Shown here in pieces: positions 19,979-33,071 of a stretch of DNA of 64,000 bases (position 1 is its first letter; each line of letters begins with the position of its first letter). Location: contig NW_026946359.1 of assembly GCF_035222275.1 (NCBI RefSeq), forward strand, positions 5,890,001 through 5,954,000, written 5' to 3'. The notes below the pieces were generated by a model that was given only the letters and a program-made list of their open reading frames with translations, was not told where the DNA came from and made no database searches. This DNA is from Podospora bellae-mahoneyi. Lineage: Eukaryota > Ascomycota > Sordariomycetes > Sordariales > Podosporaceae. Made by a program: the position numbers and the translations under genes.

Positions 19979-22900
19979 GATGGGCCACAGGTGTGATTTG
20001 TGATTTGTGTGTTGGGTGTTGATATTAAGAAGTGTGTGGACCAATTCCTATTATATGTTTGCGTTAGTTGTTGAGCGGACCGGGAAGCGGTGAGGGCGAA
20101 GCCACCGCTTTTTATTTCTGGGAGGCGTTGGGGGTCTGAGAGCAGGGGAGGCTCAGGGCGGCATGGATATGCGGAGAAAAAGAAACCAGGAAAAAATCCC
20201 GCTCAGGATCATGCATACCGGGTAGAATTTTCAGACTTCTGACATTCAAGCGGAACTGTTGGGGTGGTTGTGTGAAGAGGGCTTGGAGGGAGTGTTAGGT
20301 GGTATTGTTGTTGTAGGAGGTCGAGAAGAAAGGTGAGAAGATATGAGAGAGAAGATCAAGTGGAGGAGGATTGATACTGGCTTTTGTGGGGGATGTGCTA
20401 GAAGAAGAGCGGGAGGCAGGGGTGGGCAGGTTTAAGAGAACCAAGAATTCATGTTGTGATCCATGGAGGGGTCGAAGGAGGGGGGGCTTTGGGTGAGAGA
20501 GAAGCCGAAATGTCACTCACTCTTTGGGATCCAAGTCACACTGTCGTTTTTCTGGAAGGAGGGGTTATCAGACCTTGACTGGCAGTCTGCTGGCGATGAT
20601 GGTTGGTGGTGTGGGTGTGTAAACGATGGTAGAGATCCTCGATCTTGCTTTCTGTGAAGACGAGGAGAGCATACAATGTTCAATGATGACAATGAGGATT
20701 GTGGATGGAGAGTGGGATGAAGTGGGTTGTCCTTCCCTCTATGTTATGTACTTGAAGGTGATCAGGGCCCGACTCTCTGCGAGCGCCGAAACAGAGCAGC
20801 CCAGGGTACGTACCCGACTTTGCCCAATTGAAGAGTGATGGGAGTGCAGACGGCTGTGGTACATGAGAGTGGATGTTGCGGAGAGGGGGGCATGTGTATG
20901 GGGGGAGACTTTTTTCGGAGAGGGGGAAGGGAGGGGAGGGGGGTGGTGCATTGTGGGGGTGTGTGTTCGAGGCTGGGGAGTGTAGCGAAGAGAGATCCGA
21001 TTTGAAGGACCACCCAAACGTGCCGGGGGGTCCAAAGTACTCTCTCTGAAAACTCCCGGATACGCAACCAGGAAAAGGGCAGACTGAGCGTCGGACAAGA
21101 AACCTGCCTGGCGGGAAGCGCAACGGCGCAAACCAGGGAAGAAGCCCACCAGACCAACCGGCCTTGCGATTGACTGATGGTGATGCCCTCTGCCCCTCTC
21201 ACAGTCCGTTTCGGAAGGGTACCTCTTGTGACCGCCCCGGTACTTGCATTCTGGAACGGCAAAGCAGATGCTAACGGTTCACAGGAACGAACGAAAGGAA
21301 GGCTAGAGTGGAGATGTGGACCAGTCGAACGGAGCCAGGGACCCTCCCAAATAGGACTGTATGAAAAGAGGAAGATATCAACTGGGGATAGCGGCCAGTC
21401 TCGGGCATGCAAACCGTAGCATCTGATATCAAATCAGTGAACGCTTGCCGGACCCAGGCTTCTTCCTGGGAAGCCGCCCCAGCTTTGTCCAGCCTGGCTG
21501 GTTCTGTCAGCCGATGTTCCAGCGGGGGCTTTGCCGGAGCCGAGTGATAGGTCGATTTTCACGGCATGGGGAGCGCAAAAAAGGGAACAGGACTCAGCAC
21601 TGCTGAGAACCCGGGGAGAGGGCCGCTGAAGGGTGGGCGGCAGAGACGCTGTTCTCATGATTGGACTGGGCGAACGAGTGGTTGTGAAGGACCGCCTCGA
21701 CAGGTTGGGCAGCGATGGCCATATGGCATCGATACCCAAAGTGCTTGCAGAACCAGTCGTCTGCCGCAGACATGCAGCTTCTCCCACACCCCCAAAACGG
21801 GTTTGCCAGGGCTCGCTCGAACCTCGTGAGCAGAGAGTGTGCCCCCGTGAGAGTGACCCCCCGTGAGAGTGACCCCCCGTTTTCTGGGCAGCACCATCTG
21901 ATGGCTCCGGCAAGGCGGACTATCCTATTGCTCGGAGGGGTCAGAGGTGGGGTGATGCCATGACAGTAGCGCTGAAGATGATGGCGACGGCGACTGTGAT
22001 CAAGACATCGAGATATGAAATCTGGAACGACATGGCGCCGCGGAGGTTCTGGCCTAGCGGTACTAGTAGCTAGCACGCATTGAGAACCCTTGAGGCTATT
22101 CTTGCGCGGGGTGTTGGAGATACACACAGTAGGCCGTGGTGGTGCTTTCGCGGGGGACAGGTAAATATCGCAGCGCCTACACTACAATCAATTCGTCAAT
22201 GGCGTCAGGGTACTGTCACCAGGCATGGGATTCCTTCGTGCGACTGCGAACAGGTTCTCGTCATCGTCTTCAGCTTCAATGGGTGCCGCCAAGCTCTTTG
22301 CTCCGCGGCAGAAGCATGAGGGCCACGAGGCGTGGATGCCGTCTTCTGTCAGGAGAATCTGAAGGCTAGAGAAAAAGAGGCCATTTTGGACGAACGGTTG
22401 TGGATAAACGGGAAGTAGCGAGAACGGAAGTCTCTGGGTCCCTTTGCGGCACGATCTGTGAAGCTCCGCGGTTCCAATCATGGTCAGTCGCTTACAACGT
22501 CTGTCTGATAACGGTACGGTCACCTGACCTGCCAGGGTGCACCTGTGCCGACAGCCTACCTGCCTGGCCGAGATTCGAGAAGGCATGTTCATTTCCCCGG
22601 TTTTCTCAGCTTCGATTCTTCCATTCAGCATCCTAAAACGCGCCCCTCGCCGCTACACAGCATCTCCACGCCCCGACTGACACTTGACAGTCCAATTGTG
22701 TGCTCTGTATCACCTCGAACGGTCTCCACGCGCTCTGCTTCGATGGCCAGCATCTGATATCGAAGCATATCGTTCTATCCGCACCCGAGTCGCGGCCCGC
22801 AGCCCACAGCCTGGCGGCAGTCCAAACGCAAATAGAAAGACACCAGGCCAAAACGGATGGATGGATGGAATGGAAAAAAGTCGGTGGCTGGTATTTTGGA

Positions 22901-25900
22901 GTTTGGTTTGGATTGCAGCGCGTCGTCTCCACTAGACGGCGAGCCCGCAGGTGCGGAAGGGAAGCTGGCCACTCACGAGAGCTGCCCAGATGCATTTGTG
23001 CACCCGGCCGCATATCTCGAGGCCCGCGCCATCTCGACCCAAAACAAAGAGTCCTTCGTCTCTGCCCAACCGTCGGCCTGTTTCTATTCTCTAACGCGCG
23101 GAGGAGCGCGTCTGTCGGATCCAGAGCCGGTCACGAACGATGCACGAAAACCCACTCTATTCACACTTTTGCTCACTTGTGCTCTCGAGCCTCAGTGGTT
23201 GACTGTCAGGTGTCAGCAGCGTTTCGCGTCTCAGAGCATCATCGGCAGCCAGCCGGCAGGCATGGCACCCAATCGATTGTCTAGAGTGGTGACGGCGACA
23301 CTTCACTTTACAGGCTCTTGGTCGGCTGCCATGAAAACATGAACCCCGAACCAAGTGATGAGCTATCAGCTAACTGTGAGATCAACACAACTAGGCGGAT
23401 TGGAGGGCTTCCCCGGTGAGCTACTGCAAGAGCAGTCCCCGCCGTGCCCTTCCTGAGGTGCCATCAGCACTTGGTCTTTGCTCTGGCTCTATCAGTCTGT
23501 CTATGCTTTGCCCGCACACATGTGCGGTTCGAGATGATAGGCAGATTTCTCGGTGTTTTGATTCCTGCCCTGCTATCGGGACGACGAGTGTGGGACGACA
23601 GCAGCGTTCCGGAGCGGAGGCGGCTGCTGCGGGCCCGTTAAGAGATGCGGCAGCGGACCGGACACGGCCAATCACCACCTTGAGGCGATCGTGCGGTTCT
23701 GGGGGCTCATTATCCTCCCACTAAGCCACCGTCCCGACGTTGTGGGAAGTGCCCCTCATAATCCTTTAGGGGCCCAGGCCATGCAGATGGGATCGAACAA
23801 TGTTGTTTGTTTTTGTCACGAGCAAAGCTATCATTTGTTGATTTTCAGCTTCGGGTCCCACGCCCAGCTCTGGTTTGAGAGACCATGGGATTTGCCCGTT
23901 AGACCTGCCCGCAATGCGTCCATATGACGGGACTGCTAGGAGCGGACACGCTCCCGGCTTGCTTGAGCATCTGCAGCCGTCGTTATGCAGGCAATATCTT
24001 GCGTTGCGATGAAAGAAGGCCCAATATGCAACCTAGCGAGGCGGTCCCTTGTGTCGGATCGATATCTCAACATATGCACTCCCACAAGCAAGCAGTTGAC
24101 GATCACTGCCCAACGTCTGTCCGGTCTGCCAATACGAGCCCATCAGGATACTGGTTTTGAGCAGGTCTGCACGCATGCCTATGGTAAGTTGACTATCTAG
24201 GCCCCTTTTCGGGGACCGTAGCAACCATCCTATTCGTCGCCGATATCTGGGGCAGGTTTTCTCTCGCCAGTCGCAGAAAAGACTTTTCAGCAAAAAACGT
24301 GACTGACTCATAGGTTGATCTCGCCGATGGCAGAACATCAACTTCCTGCCCCAGTCGCACACTGTTTCCTGTTGCTCCTCTATCTCCTACGCAAAATCTG
24401 CTACGCCATAACCAGAATCGAGTCTTTCTGCCTTGCCTATCACCTACACGGGCATCCGTTCCGCTCTCGGCCAGTGTTCTGGATGGTTGAAAATCTTGAA
24501 GATATTCACAGTCGCACGATACATGACGCCAAAGTGGCACGTTCCCTGTTCCCTCTGCTCTGCTCCACCGCGTCTCCGTCGGATTACCCATTCTGTTACT
24601 AGAAGCAGCAGAGAATGCCTCCATACAAGCAAGGTGCAGCCATTGCGAAGGCGCCAAGAGTTGGGATATTGCACAGTTGAGCGGTGAAAAGGTCACGATG
24701 CTGCCTCGGCGTTGCAGAGAAGAGAGATTTTCCAAAACATACCCCGCCGCTCCGAGGCATTATTATTCCTCCCTCCCGCATGGTTCGGGATCCGACGACT
24801 GAGGGCCGTACGGACGGGCTCATTCTCGGCCGGCATCGCTGAGAAGGGAATGGCATAATGCAGCTATCACGGTCAAGACTTTCGAGAGCTGCATCGTCTT
24901 GGAGATTTCTGGTGGAACCTGGTGCTTCAAGAGGCGGATGCTGGACCTCGATCCGGAAGTCTGGGTCACTCGATGTGTGCAGGGTGCAGTAGTCCACAGG
25001 CTCTATCAGGACTATCAGGACATTTTGGGTCCGCCGCCACTGCTTGGTCCGGGTCGCTGCATCATAGTAGCACGCAACATGGGCACGAGACGCGAGACTA
25101 AGGTGGTGTAAGCAGCGGTGTTGCTTGGTCTCTGTTTTGCATTACATCACATTAGGGGGGTAAAGAGGGGGAGACCAGCTGATGTTTTGGAGGGGTAAAA
25201 GGAGGGACAGAGGCGGTGTCTAATTTTTATTTTTTGGTCGGCGTCTTCTCGCGAGGTCAAGGGCGGTGTTGAAGTTCAGCTTCATCGTCCTAGTGAAAGC
25301 ACCTACTTTATCCTACATCACAGATGCAGGGCCAAGCTGTTGATCTAGGCCACGGGAAAAACCTGCTACGGAGTTTTTGTTCACCGAAAATTGTGCAGAA
25401 ACGGAGACATTACGACATACTGCCTGGAAGACGTTTGAAAATCCCTTTTTAGATGCATTTGAGATCCAGGAAAACGGAAATCTACAGCCAGAATCTCAGC
25501 AAACAATGAGTAGCGGTGAGGAGGTCGGCATGTTTTACCCCTGGTCGCCAAGGAACCCGCGAATCGCAAATCCCCCTGCCCGCCCGGACTGTGGATTTTT
25601 GACTATGGACTTTTGCACACCCTACCCATATCGCCAATCTTGGTGCGGCTGCGAACAGGCCGACCGTGCGGCGATATCACGAGCTTCCTGGAGCGGGCGT
25701 TCTTGAAGTCTTTTGTGTTGGTCAATGTTTGTAACACGAGTCAGAGTTTGAAGCCACCGGGTTGGAGTTTTTTTCGGTCTCAGGGCCGTCTCCGGGTGCA
25801 GAACGGCACTCCGCAGGCCTTCGCGAAGAATCACGGAGAAGACGGGATCGATCGATAAACCATGCGAGTTTTCATACACACCGCCGGTGCAGAGACCGGG

Positions 25901-28878
25901 GATCAAAACGGTTACCAACACGCTACTCGCAGAGAGCCGAACCAGACTCTCGGTTTTTCTAGTCAACGAGGTCCCCATGCCTGTGTCCGGGGGAGCAAAC
26001 TTTTTTTTCTCCTGCCTCCTTGTCCCCGTTTGATTTTTGTGGGCATGATGGGAAAGCTTGGTAGGGAGCGTCATCCATGTCTAATATTTAGGAAGCATGA
26101 CTTTGCCCCTGGCAAACATGGCCATTGCTCGCTATCGGTGTCAGCACACCGTCGTCGCGGCTCTCTGAAACAGCCGCGCATCCGATGGATTCCTCCCTCG
26201 GCGTGTTGTTGACCGCTAGATCCAAATGACGTTCTCCTGGACGGAGGACTCTGGTGGGCTGGCGGGCAGGAGACGAAGTGAGCTGAGATGAGCTGAGCGG
26301 GTCATAGAGTGGCTTCACACTCAGATGTCGGGGGTTTGATGGATGGCGCAGCACATATCTCGATACCGGCGTATGCTCTTTTGGGAGGTATTTCAGTCAT
26401 GGATTTCCACCAACAATATACCATATTGTCGAAAAAGCGAGTCAGGTACTATCTCTGCAGGCGTCAGCCCAGAGTAAGGTGATGAAGATGGCAGCCTGTT
26501 GCGTGAAAAGATCTCATATCTATAAACATATCAGAAGGATAGGATGACATCGCTCGTGCAGCGGGAGGAACCATTCACAGCCATGTCAGACCGCCCAACG
26601 ACCCATCCCATGCAAGTTGGCTTGAGAGAAGAGCTCGGATAGGTGACAGGTCCTGGCGCTTACTTACATGCATGCAGACTTCAGAGCCTCCTTTGACCAT
26701 CGTGGAACGCGGCCATCAGCTTAGCCTCAGCGCTTGTGAGGTTTTTCAGGTAAAGGAGAAAATGGAATGGAACTCGATACTATCTAGGGCTGCTAACACA
26801 CACACAGCCTCCTCATGGTAAGTCAAACTAGCGAGCAGTTGGCGTTTGTACACAGCCTCAAGGGTCAATCGGTCAACTTTATGATAGGATGTGCTCCTGA
26901 CTTTCCCCTCCCTAAGCTAGTTCTTGTGGTCAGTGAGTAGTGATCAATCAATCTCACAGCACGAGGTGAAACCAACCCGGGCAGCCCCAGACCAAAGGAG
27001 CTCTTACACTGTGACCGCATGAGCAGCTGCCACAACGCTTCCCCGATCCTGATGACATCTTACCACCAGACCACAACAGTTACATGTGTGGATTACACGG
27101 TTCTGGTTTCCCATAATCAGGACCATCCAATCTTCTCGACTCGATATTAAAAGGGGGCGTACTAAGGTCTACATCCCCAGAACAGACTGGCTGCTCACCT
27201 GCCATGATCGTCCGGCGCCGGGATGTTTTGACCGGTTTGGATTGCAAGCTGTTGTGGTATATTCTCCTTTTTGGGGTTCTCTTGTGGCTATGTTTGGGAT
27301 GGGGGCAGGCCTACCGTTTCTGTTTTTGCCTGCCACAGCCCATCACGATGAGAGACGGGAAATAGTCTGTGGAACTTGCACGCCGGTTTGGTTTGCTTGG
27401 CCTTGTAAGGTTGAGATCTAGACTCCGATTTGCGCTCTTCGCCGTTTTTAATTTGTAGGCGCACACCTGGCACAAGCTTTCCCTGGTTGCTTGTGTGATG
27501 ATGATAGAAGGACGCCACTCAGGAAAGGCTCCGGATCCAATTAACTCCTAGGATAAAAAGGAAGGAATTTGAGATACCTGCCAAAGCATACTGTCAGCTC
27601 TATCTTCATTTCTGGTCACCACTTGACAAAGATATTTCTGCCAGAACACTTGTCTGCAGTCCTAAGTGGGAACGAGAATATAGCTCTGTGTTCACGTTTG
27701 ATCATCAAGTCATACAACCTCGGTCTGTTGTCCCCCCCTTACCTTAGCAAGGGGGTTACTGGTCCACCGCTATCCGTCCCATGGCTGGCAAGCGCTCATG
27801 CTTCCTTGCAACAATGACCTTCACACGCTGTGACTGAACCACTCTTTCTCCTTAGCATAGTTAGTTTAACCTACCTAGCCTGTGTCATATTTGCACTTTG
27901 AGCCTGGCTTATATGTTTTGATATCCTTTTTATGTGTAACTCAAACATGGTTGAAGAACATCCATATGAGGTAGGATTGGCAAGTGGCAGCCGGCGGACG
28001 CGTGTGACATCCATTCTTATTTACGGAGAATTTTTTTTTTTTCATCGTGTCGTAGTGGTGAGAACCGGCAACCGAGGTAGGCTAAGGTTTGCTGTGTATC
28101 ACCTCATCGCGAAGAGGTCTTTCGAAAGCAGAAGAGGGAGGATAGTAGTTTAAGTGATCTTCCAGGTTGCATAGGATACCTCTGCTCCGTCTTTCAGCTC
28201 GGGGAAACATACCACAGCATCACAACTGTGGCTCGATGATAAGAATCCCGACCGCACAAATATCGAGCAAAAGACAAGCTGCAGTGGGATTTCAGGTCAC
28301 GACTTGATCACTTGATTACTGGTCCTTTACCCGTGAAAACCCGCCGTCTAGCTAATGTCCACATTCCAAGCCCAGAAACTGCCTTTACACACATCCTAAC
28401 GAACAACCCTTCTCAATGGTTGATGGTCTACACCAACTTATCCCTGCATCTCTCCCCACCAGAGTGAAGTAATAATGTACAACCAAACCCGTGCAAAAAC
28501 GGGAACCGCGAATACGACTGTCATTCATCTTTTGTCCGCCCGTCTCTTCACCCCTATCACAACAGGCTCGCACAAACGGGCCGGACGACGCCCATTTCCC
28601 CTCCGCTGTTGATGTATCCTCCCTCCCGAGCAACCCCTTCCCATCGTCTCGTCTTACACAAACAAGGATGATATGACGTCCTCACCTTGCTTCATCAGCC
28701 CATCATGGATAACCACCCCTGCCAAGGGTAAAACTTCGTGGTGCGAGTAAGGTAAGAATAACAATAAGCAAATGAACGCTCGGAACCAATAGTAACCTGC
28801 TCAATTACTACCTCTCAAGTATGGTATCTTCATCGTGATGGTATCTCGATCCCAGCAACAGCCTCACATCTCGCCCAT
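19979..28878. other. 8.9-kb gene-free stretch
   Basis: Nothing here has gene-like support. All open frames are under 220 codons, overlap each other on both strands, lack recognisable motifs and have no consistent splice sites. The part nearest 19979 must be the promoter and 5' UTR of the bZIP gene, which can be long for such regulators; it contains several short upstream ATGs. The far end lies beyond the NOC4 stop codon. The base composition looks mixed rather than strongly AT-rich, so this is not an obvious heavily RIP-mutated repeat block. A long non-coding RNA or an extended regulatory region are possibilities I cannot test. Confidence 0.4.
21847..21880. repeat. 16-bp tandem direct repeat (two copies)
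   Basis: The unit GTGAGAGTGACCCCCC occurs twice head to tail (21847-21862, 21863-21878) with a partial third start. It lies in the gene-free stretch upstream of the bZIP gene and is too short to classify. Confidence 0.75.
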
Positions 28879-30608
28879 CTACGCCGTCCCAAAATCCCAC
28901 AACCCCACCACCAGCGAATCCTTCAGCCCCTGTTTCTCCTCCTCCTCCGTAACTTTTGTAAACACCCTCTTCGGGATCATAAACTCCACCACCGGCGGCT
29001 TCTTGATCTCCTTGCCCATCTCCGCCTCGAACAACTGTTATCCAAATATGTTAGCATCTTTACCCCATTTTTCCACAACCACCCCCAAATCAAGAAAAAG
29101 ACACTTACACTCCCATAACTATGATCCAAAAAGTCCTCCACATTGTACGCCTGCTTGGTAAACTGCTCACTGATAATCTTCGCAATCGTCGCCACATTCG
29201 GATGCCAATGCCCCTGCAGCTGCACCACCTCCCAAAGACAACTCTCAATCGCCCTCGTCTCCATCGGATCCCTCTCCCAAGCCAAAAACACATCCTCCAC
29301 CCCTCCCTCCTCAATCTTCTGCTTCTCCTCCTCCGTCCTCGGCACCCTGTGCATCATGAATGTTGTCAGGGGGTGCTTCTTGAACAAGTTGTAAAACCAA
29401 GGCACAATAGCCACAATCGCACTCGGGGGCGCGTTGAGTGCCAACCTGGCCAGCTTCTTGATAAAACTTGCCACCATTACCGCTGGCAAATGTGATGAGC
29501 CGAGGAAGGTATCAAGCAACCGCAAAAAGCGGGAGCGGTGCTTGGAGTGGAGCATGTCTGCGTCTAGCAGGGAGTAGAGCTTGGTGTAAAACTCTGGGTA
29601 ATCGAGGTTTCGTTCCTGGATGAGGTAAAAGACACCAGAGAGGGCCAGTAGAGAGATGGACCCGCCGGCGTTGTAGCAGTCTGTTAGGAAATCCATCAGG
29701 AGTTCTGGATTGGTGAACCAGGGCGCGATAGAGTTGGACATGACGCTGAGGATCTTCTTGCGCTGGTCTTTGCTCAGACCGAGTTGCATCAGGGCTAGCC
29801 AGGCGTCTTGGGCTTGACTTTTGTGTTGGGAGAGGGAGCGGACGGGGTGCCTTTTCTTGGTGGTTGGGGGTTCGATGTAGAAGGTGTCGAGATCTTTGTT
29901 GGAGGAGGGGACATCATCGATGTTGAGGAGGAGGTTGAAGATTATGGCGCGGACTGTTTCGTCGAGGTCGGCGGAGGGGTCTCTAAGGAATTCACTGATG
30001 GCTGCGAAGGTGTAGAATCTAATGTCGTCAAACTCGTCGATGAACTTCTCGGTAAACTCTTCCCGTAGTTTCTCGACTGGTGACTGGATGATGAAGTATA
30101 TGACTTGGGTGAAGAAGTATCGTGGGAAGGCGGGTTGGTCCCGGCCGTCAAGGTGCTGAGCTTCGACTTTGAGGAGAGACATGGCCAACAACAAAGCTGG
30201 GAGTGCCAACTTCTCATTGTTGAACATGTGTAACAAGACTTCTCTAAAGTCTGCTAGGCGCTCCCGAAGCCATTTTGTGACTGTTGCATCCTTCTCTGAC
30301 GCTTCCCTTCTCTCCACCAAGCAGCCCATGGCAAGTAACCGTACGAAGACGCGGCATAGTGTCTCCGAGGCGGCGATGGCGGTGGGACGATCCTCGTCGT
30401 TCTTTTGCGCAAGTTCGAGGAGAGTAGCGATGTTGTTGTAGTGTTTTCTGGACTCGAGGATCTCGGCTTCGAGCTGTTTGAGTTGGGCCTTGAGATCGAC
30501 ACCCTCGTCGCCGCCGGATTTCCTCCGTTTCTTGCTCTTATCTCCATTCTCTTGACGCTTCCTCTTCCCGGCCGAGGCCGACGACGGTTCCTTTGTAGCT
30601 GCTGCCAT
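28879..30608 (-). CDS. NOC4: NOC4 ribosome biogenesis protein (551 aa)
   Basis: Noc4 pairs with Nop14 in the small-subunit processome and supports 40S maturation and export. Exons are 30608-29109 and 29034-28879 (GTAAGT/CAG), total 1656 nt, giving 551 residues against 552 in yeast. The N-terminus is basic (GKRKRQENGDKSKKRRK, a nuclear/nucleolar signal). Residues about 270-440 hold the CBF/Mak21 domain, with AWLALMQLGLSKDQRKKIL, LLALSGVFYLIQERNLDYP and FYTKLYSLLDADMLHSKHRSRF. The second exon supplies the conserved C-terminus LFEAEMGKEIKKPPVVEF ending GLWDFGTA. It is divergent from ATP4 with 345 bases between the two ATGs. Confidence 0.96.
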
Positions 30609-30953
30609 CTTTGATGTGGTTCAATCGCAATATTTCCCGCTCTTGTTGCTTGTTTCCTCCAAATTCCCTGCTCAGTGCTGCTTCGCGGTCGTGGCCTCCA
30701 GAAAATTTAAGTGGGGCTGTCGCAATGGAGCAGTGGGTTGTTGGAAAATGGAAATTTCACAGCAGGGATCCGGAGTACCGGGTCTTGGCAAGGCCAAACT
30801 TACAATTCAACATCAGCTGCGCTGGCACGTGACCTCGAGCTCTACGGCAAAGAGCCGGGAAGTACGCATTTCGTTAAAACCTCAATTCGCACTTGGCACT
30901 TGAGAGCTCCGTCAACGTCGAGCCGTCACCCACCCGATATTCCCATATTCACA
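30609..30953. promoter_or_regulatory. divergent promoter NOC4 / ATP4
   Basis: These 345 bases must carry the promoters and 5' UTRs of both genes: ribosome assembly on one side and mitochondrial ATP synthase on the other. A GCACGTGAC E-box-like palindrome (CACGTG) lies at about 30824-30831 and is a candidate site for a bHLH factor of the Cbf1/Pho4 class; this is a motif match only. Confidence 0.5.
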
Positions 30954-31884
30954 ATGGCCTCCCGCTTGGCGAGAAGTGCTCTCGGTGAGTTCGAGACCGG
31001 CCAACAGTTGCCTGCGAGGCGCCAATTGAGACGGCAATGACAAAGTGACTAACCACCGAGCGTCGCAGGGGCTGCCCGTCTCCGGCCTAGCATCGCTCCC
31101 CGCGCTCTGCCCGCCCTCTCGACCGCCATCGCGGCGCGCAACAGCTCGGGTGTTCCCGCCCAGGACCCCAAGTCCAAGGCCCAGTCCCTCATCGATGCGC
31201 TTCCCGGCAGCAACCTCCTCTCCAAGTCGGCCATCCTCTCGTCCTTCACCGGCCTCTCGATCTATGCCCTGAGCAACGAGTACTATGTCGTCAACGAGGA
31301 GACCGTCGTCGCCTTCTGCCTTCTCAGCGTCTGGGCTGCCCTGATCAAGTTCGGCGGTCCCGCTTACAAGGAGTGGGCTGAGGGTCAGAACAAGAAGATC
31401 CTCGATATCCTTAACTCGGCCCGCGCCGACCACACCCAGGCCGTCAAGACCCGCATCGAGGACGTCCAGCAGATGTCCGGCGTCATTGACGTCACCAAGA
31501 GCCTCTTCGCCGTCTCAAAGGTAGGATAGCCGGGTTATGTTTGCAGGGAAGAGCTGGAATGGGTGCTGATGCCATGTACAGGAGACTGCCAAGCTCGAGG
31601 CTGAGGCTTATGAGCTCGAGCAGCGCACTGCCCTTGCTGCTGAGGCCAAGACCGTTCTCGACTCGTGGGTGCGTTACGAGAGCCAGGTCAAGCAGCGCCA
31701 GCAGAAGGAGCTTGCTGCCACCATCATCGCCAAGGTCCAGAAGGAGCTTGAGAATCCCAAGACCCTCCAGCAGATTCTCCAGCAGAGCGTTGCCGATGTT
31801 GAGAGTGAGTTGGCTCAGATCTCCGTGCTTAGAACGAGCTGTTGCTAACAATATATTGCAGAGATCGTTTCCGCCAAGCAATAA
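30954..31884 (+). CDS. ATP4: mitochondrial ATP synthase subunit b, ATP4 (242 aa)
   Basis: The b subunit forms the peripheral stalk of the F1Fo ATP synthase in the mitochondrial inner membrane. Exons are 30954-30984, 31069-31520, 31582-31804 and 31862-31884, all GT/AG, total 729 nt. Residues 1-35 are a basic, amphipathic presequence (MASRLARSALG...). Two hydrophobic segments around ILSSFTGLSIYALS and VAFCLLSVWAALIKFGG anchor the protein; the remaining 140 residues are the long charged alpha-helix of the stalk (KKILDILNSARADH, KLEAEAYELEQRTALAAEAK, WVRYESQVKQRQQKELA), ending KIVSAKQ. Length agrees with yeast Atp4. The last exon has only 23 nt, and the first has 31. Confidence 0.96.
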
Positions 31885-33071
31885 ACAGCTAAATAGCTAC
31901 CCCAGTCGAGTTTTGACCCAGATCGAGATTCCCTTTGTTGTACCAGTGTCCATACACACCCCTGTGCATTTAGCCAATTCAAAACTTTTGACTTGTTCTA
32001 TTTTTGATGGCCTCGAGGTGCGCTTTTCGCTTATCATGAGCTTTTGTAGCTGTGGAAGAAGCTAGGAAAGGGTCGGCAGGTCCCTAAGGGTTGAGACCTC
32101 ACAACTGCAAAACTGCAAGTCCATGTATTATTATGCTGGAACGCTGTCTCTAGTTGCACAGGGTCAGGTTAGATCAGACTTCTAGCTTTCGTTTCTAGAG
32201 ACGTATGAGACTGCCCCTCACAGCACGATTTACATGGGATATGCGGGGGTTTTACCCTCCATGTGTGATGTTTTGGAAAATAATGACTTCGTCCCAATTC
32301 AAACTACTTTGCAACCAAAGCTTGAGATTCCCATGAGATCAATGAGCTGCTCCTGAGCTCTTGAAGCTTGTGCCGGTAGTGCCCGTTACAAAACATGGGA
32401 TTTGCCTTGCAGTCGGGTTGTCCAAGGTGGGGCTCTATGGCTCAGCAATTGAGGACGGGTCCCAGCACCGGCCAGCCAATCAGCTTCCAGAAGATTTTAT
32501 TTTTCTGACTTCTTCAAAGTCCAAGCCGAATTGCGCCGTCTTCGAAAAAAGTTTGAGCCCACCCACCTCCACGACGCCCACGACAAACACGCCACGATAA
32601 ACCAATTTCTGAATCGGAGACACCAGCAACGACATTGCTTAAGCACTTCTCTACGGCGAAAAGCTCTCCAAATCCCTATTCAGGCCATACGTTGTCGAAC
32701 TCACCCAATGCCGTGCCGCATGTCGTAGACAGCGCGAGCTTCCTGCGACGGGTCTCTTCCCAGAGATTGCGACGACGTACCATGCCATCTCCGCAGTCTC
32801 CGTGAACACCGGCAACCTGTATCTCCTTTTGGGCACCCGCCCGCAGCTGCGGGGGTTTGCGCAAATACCCTGCAGACACACACCATGGTTTCTCAATAAC
32901 CATTTGGCGGGCCGGGGGGCCAGCCCACGGTTACGGAGAGGGGCATCGTCAAAGTCCCCGCCTGGGCGAGGATTTGAGCCCGATACAGACCACAGACGAC
33001 GCCCAGCGCCGTTTTCTTCGGAACCGCCACCACGTTATGCGAAGCGTGCTGTTCTCCCAACACATCTTGGA
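31885..33071. other. intergenic region with an ATG-less open frame before the PanE-like gene
   Basis: The left half holds the ATP4 3' UTR and has no gene. From 32643 to 33071 the frame of the next gene is already open but has no ATG; it only offers a GTG at 32802. Four out-of-frame ATGs start very short frames: 32708 and 32720 (ending at the same stop), 32782 and 32884. So either translation of the gene begins at 33072 after these uORFs, or an undetected upstream exon or a near-cognate start adds an N-terminal extension. Confidence 0.45.

Noticed and set aside
19140-20044. bZIP protein identified as the unfolded-protein-response factor HacA/HAC1
   Set aside because: HAC1-type mRNAs carry a short non-canonical intron near the 3' part; here the intron is canonical, lies in the basic region, and the protein has a hydrophobic segment and a different tail.
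22700-23342. Overlapping frames of 194 and 161 codons
   Set aside because: They overlap in different frames, have low-complexity Arg/Ser/His composition and no conserved feature.
24193-24735. 180-codon minus-strand frame in the 9-kb gap
   Set aside because: No motif, no splice neighbours, and the plus strand is equally open in the same interval.
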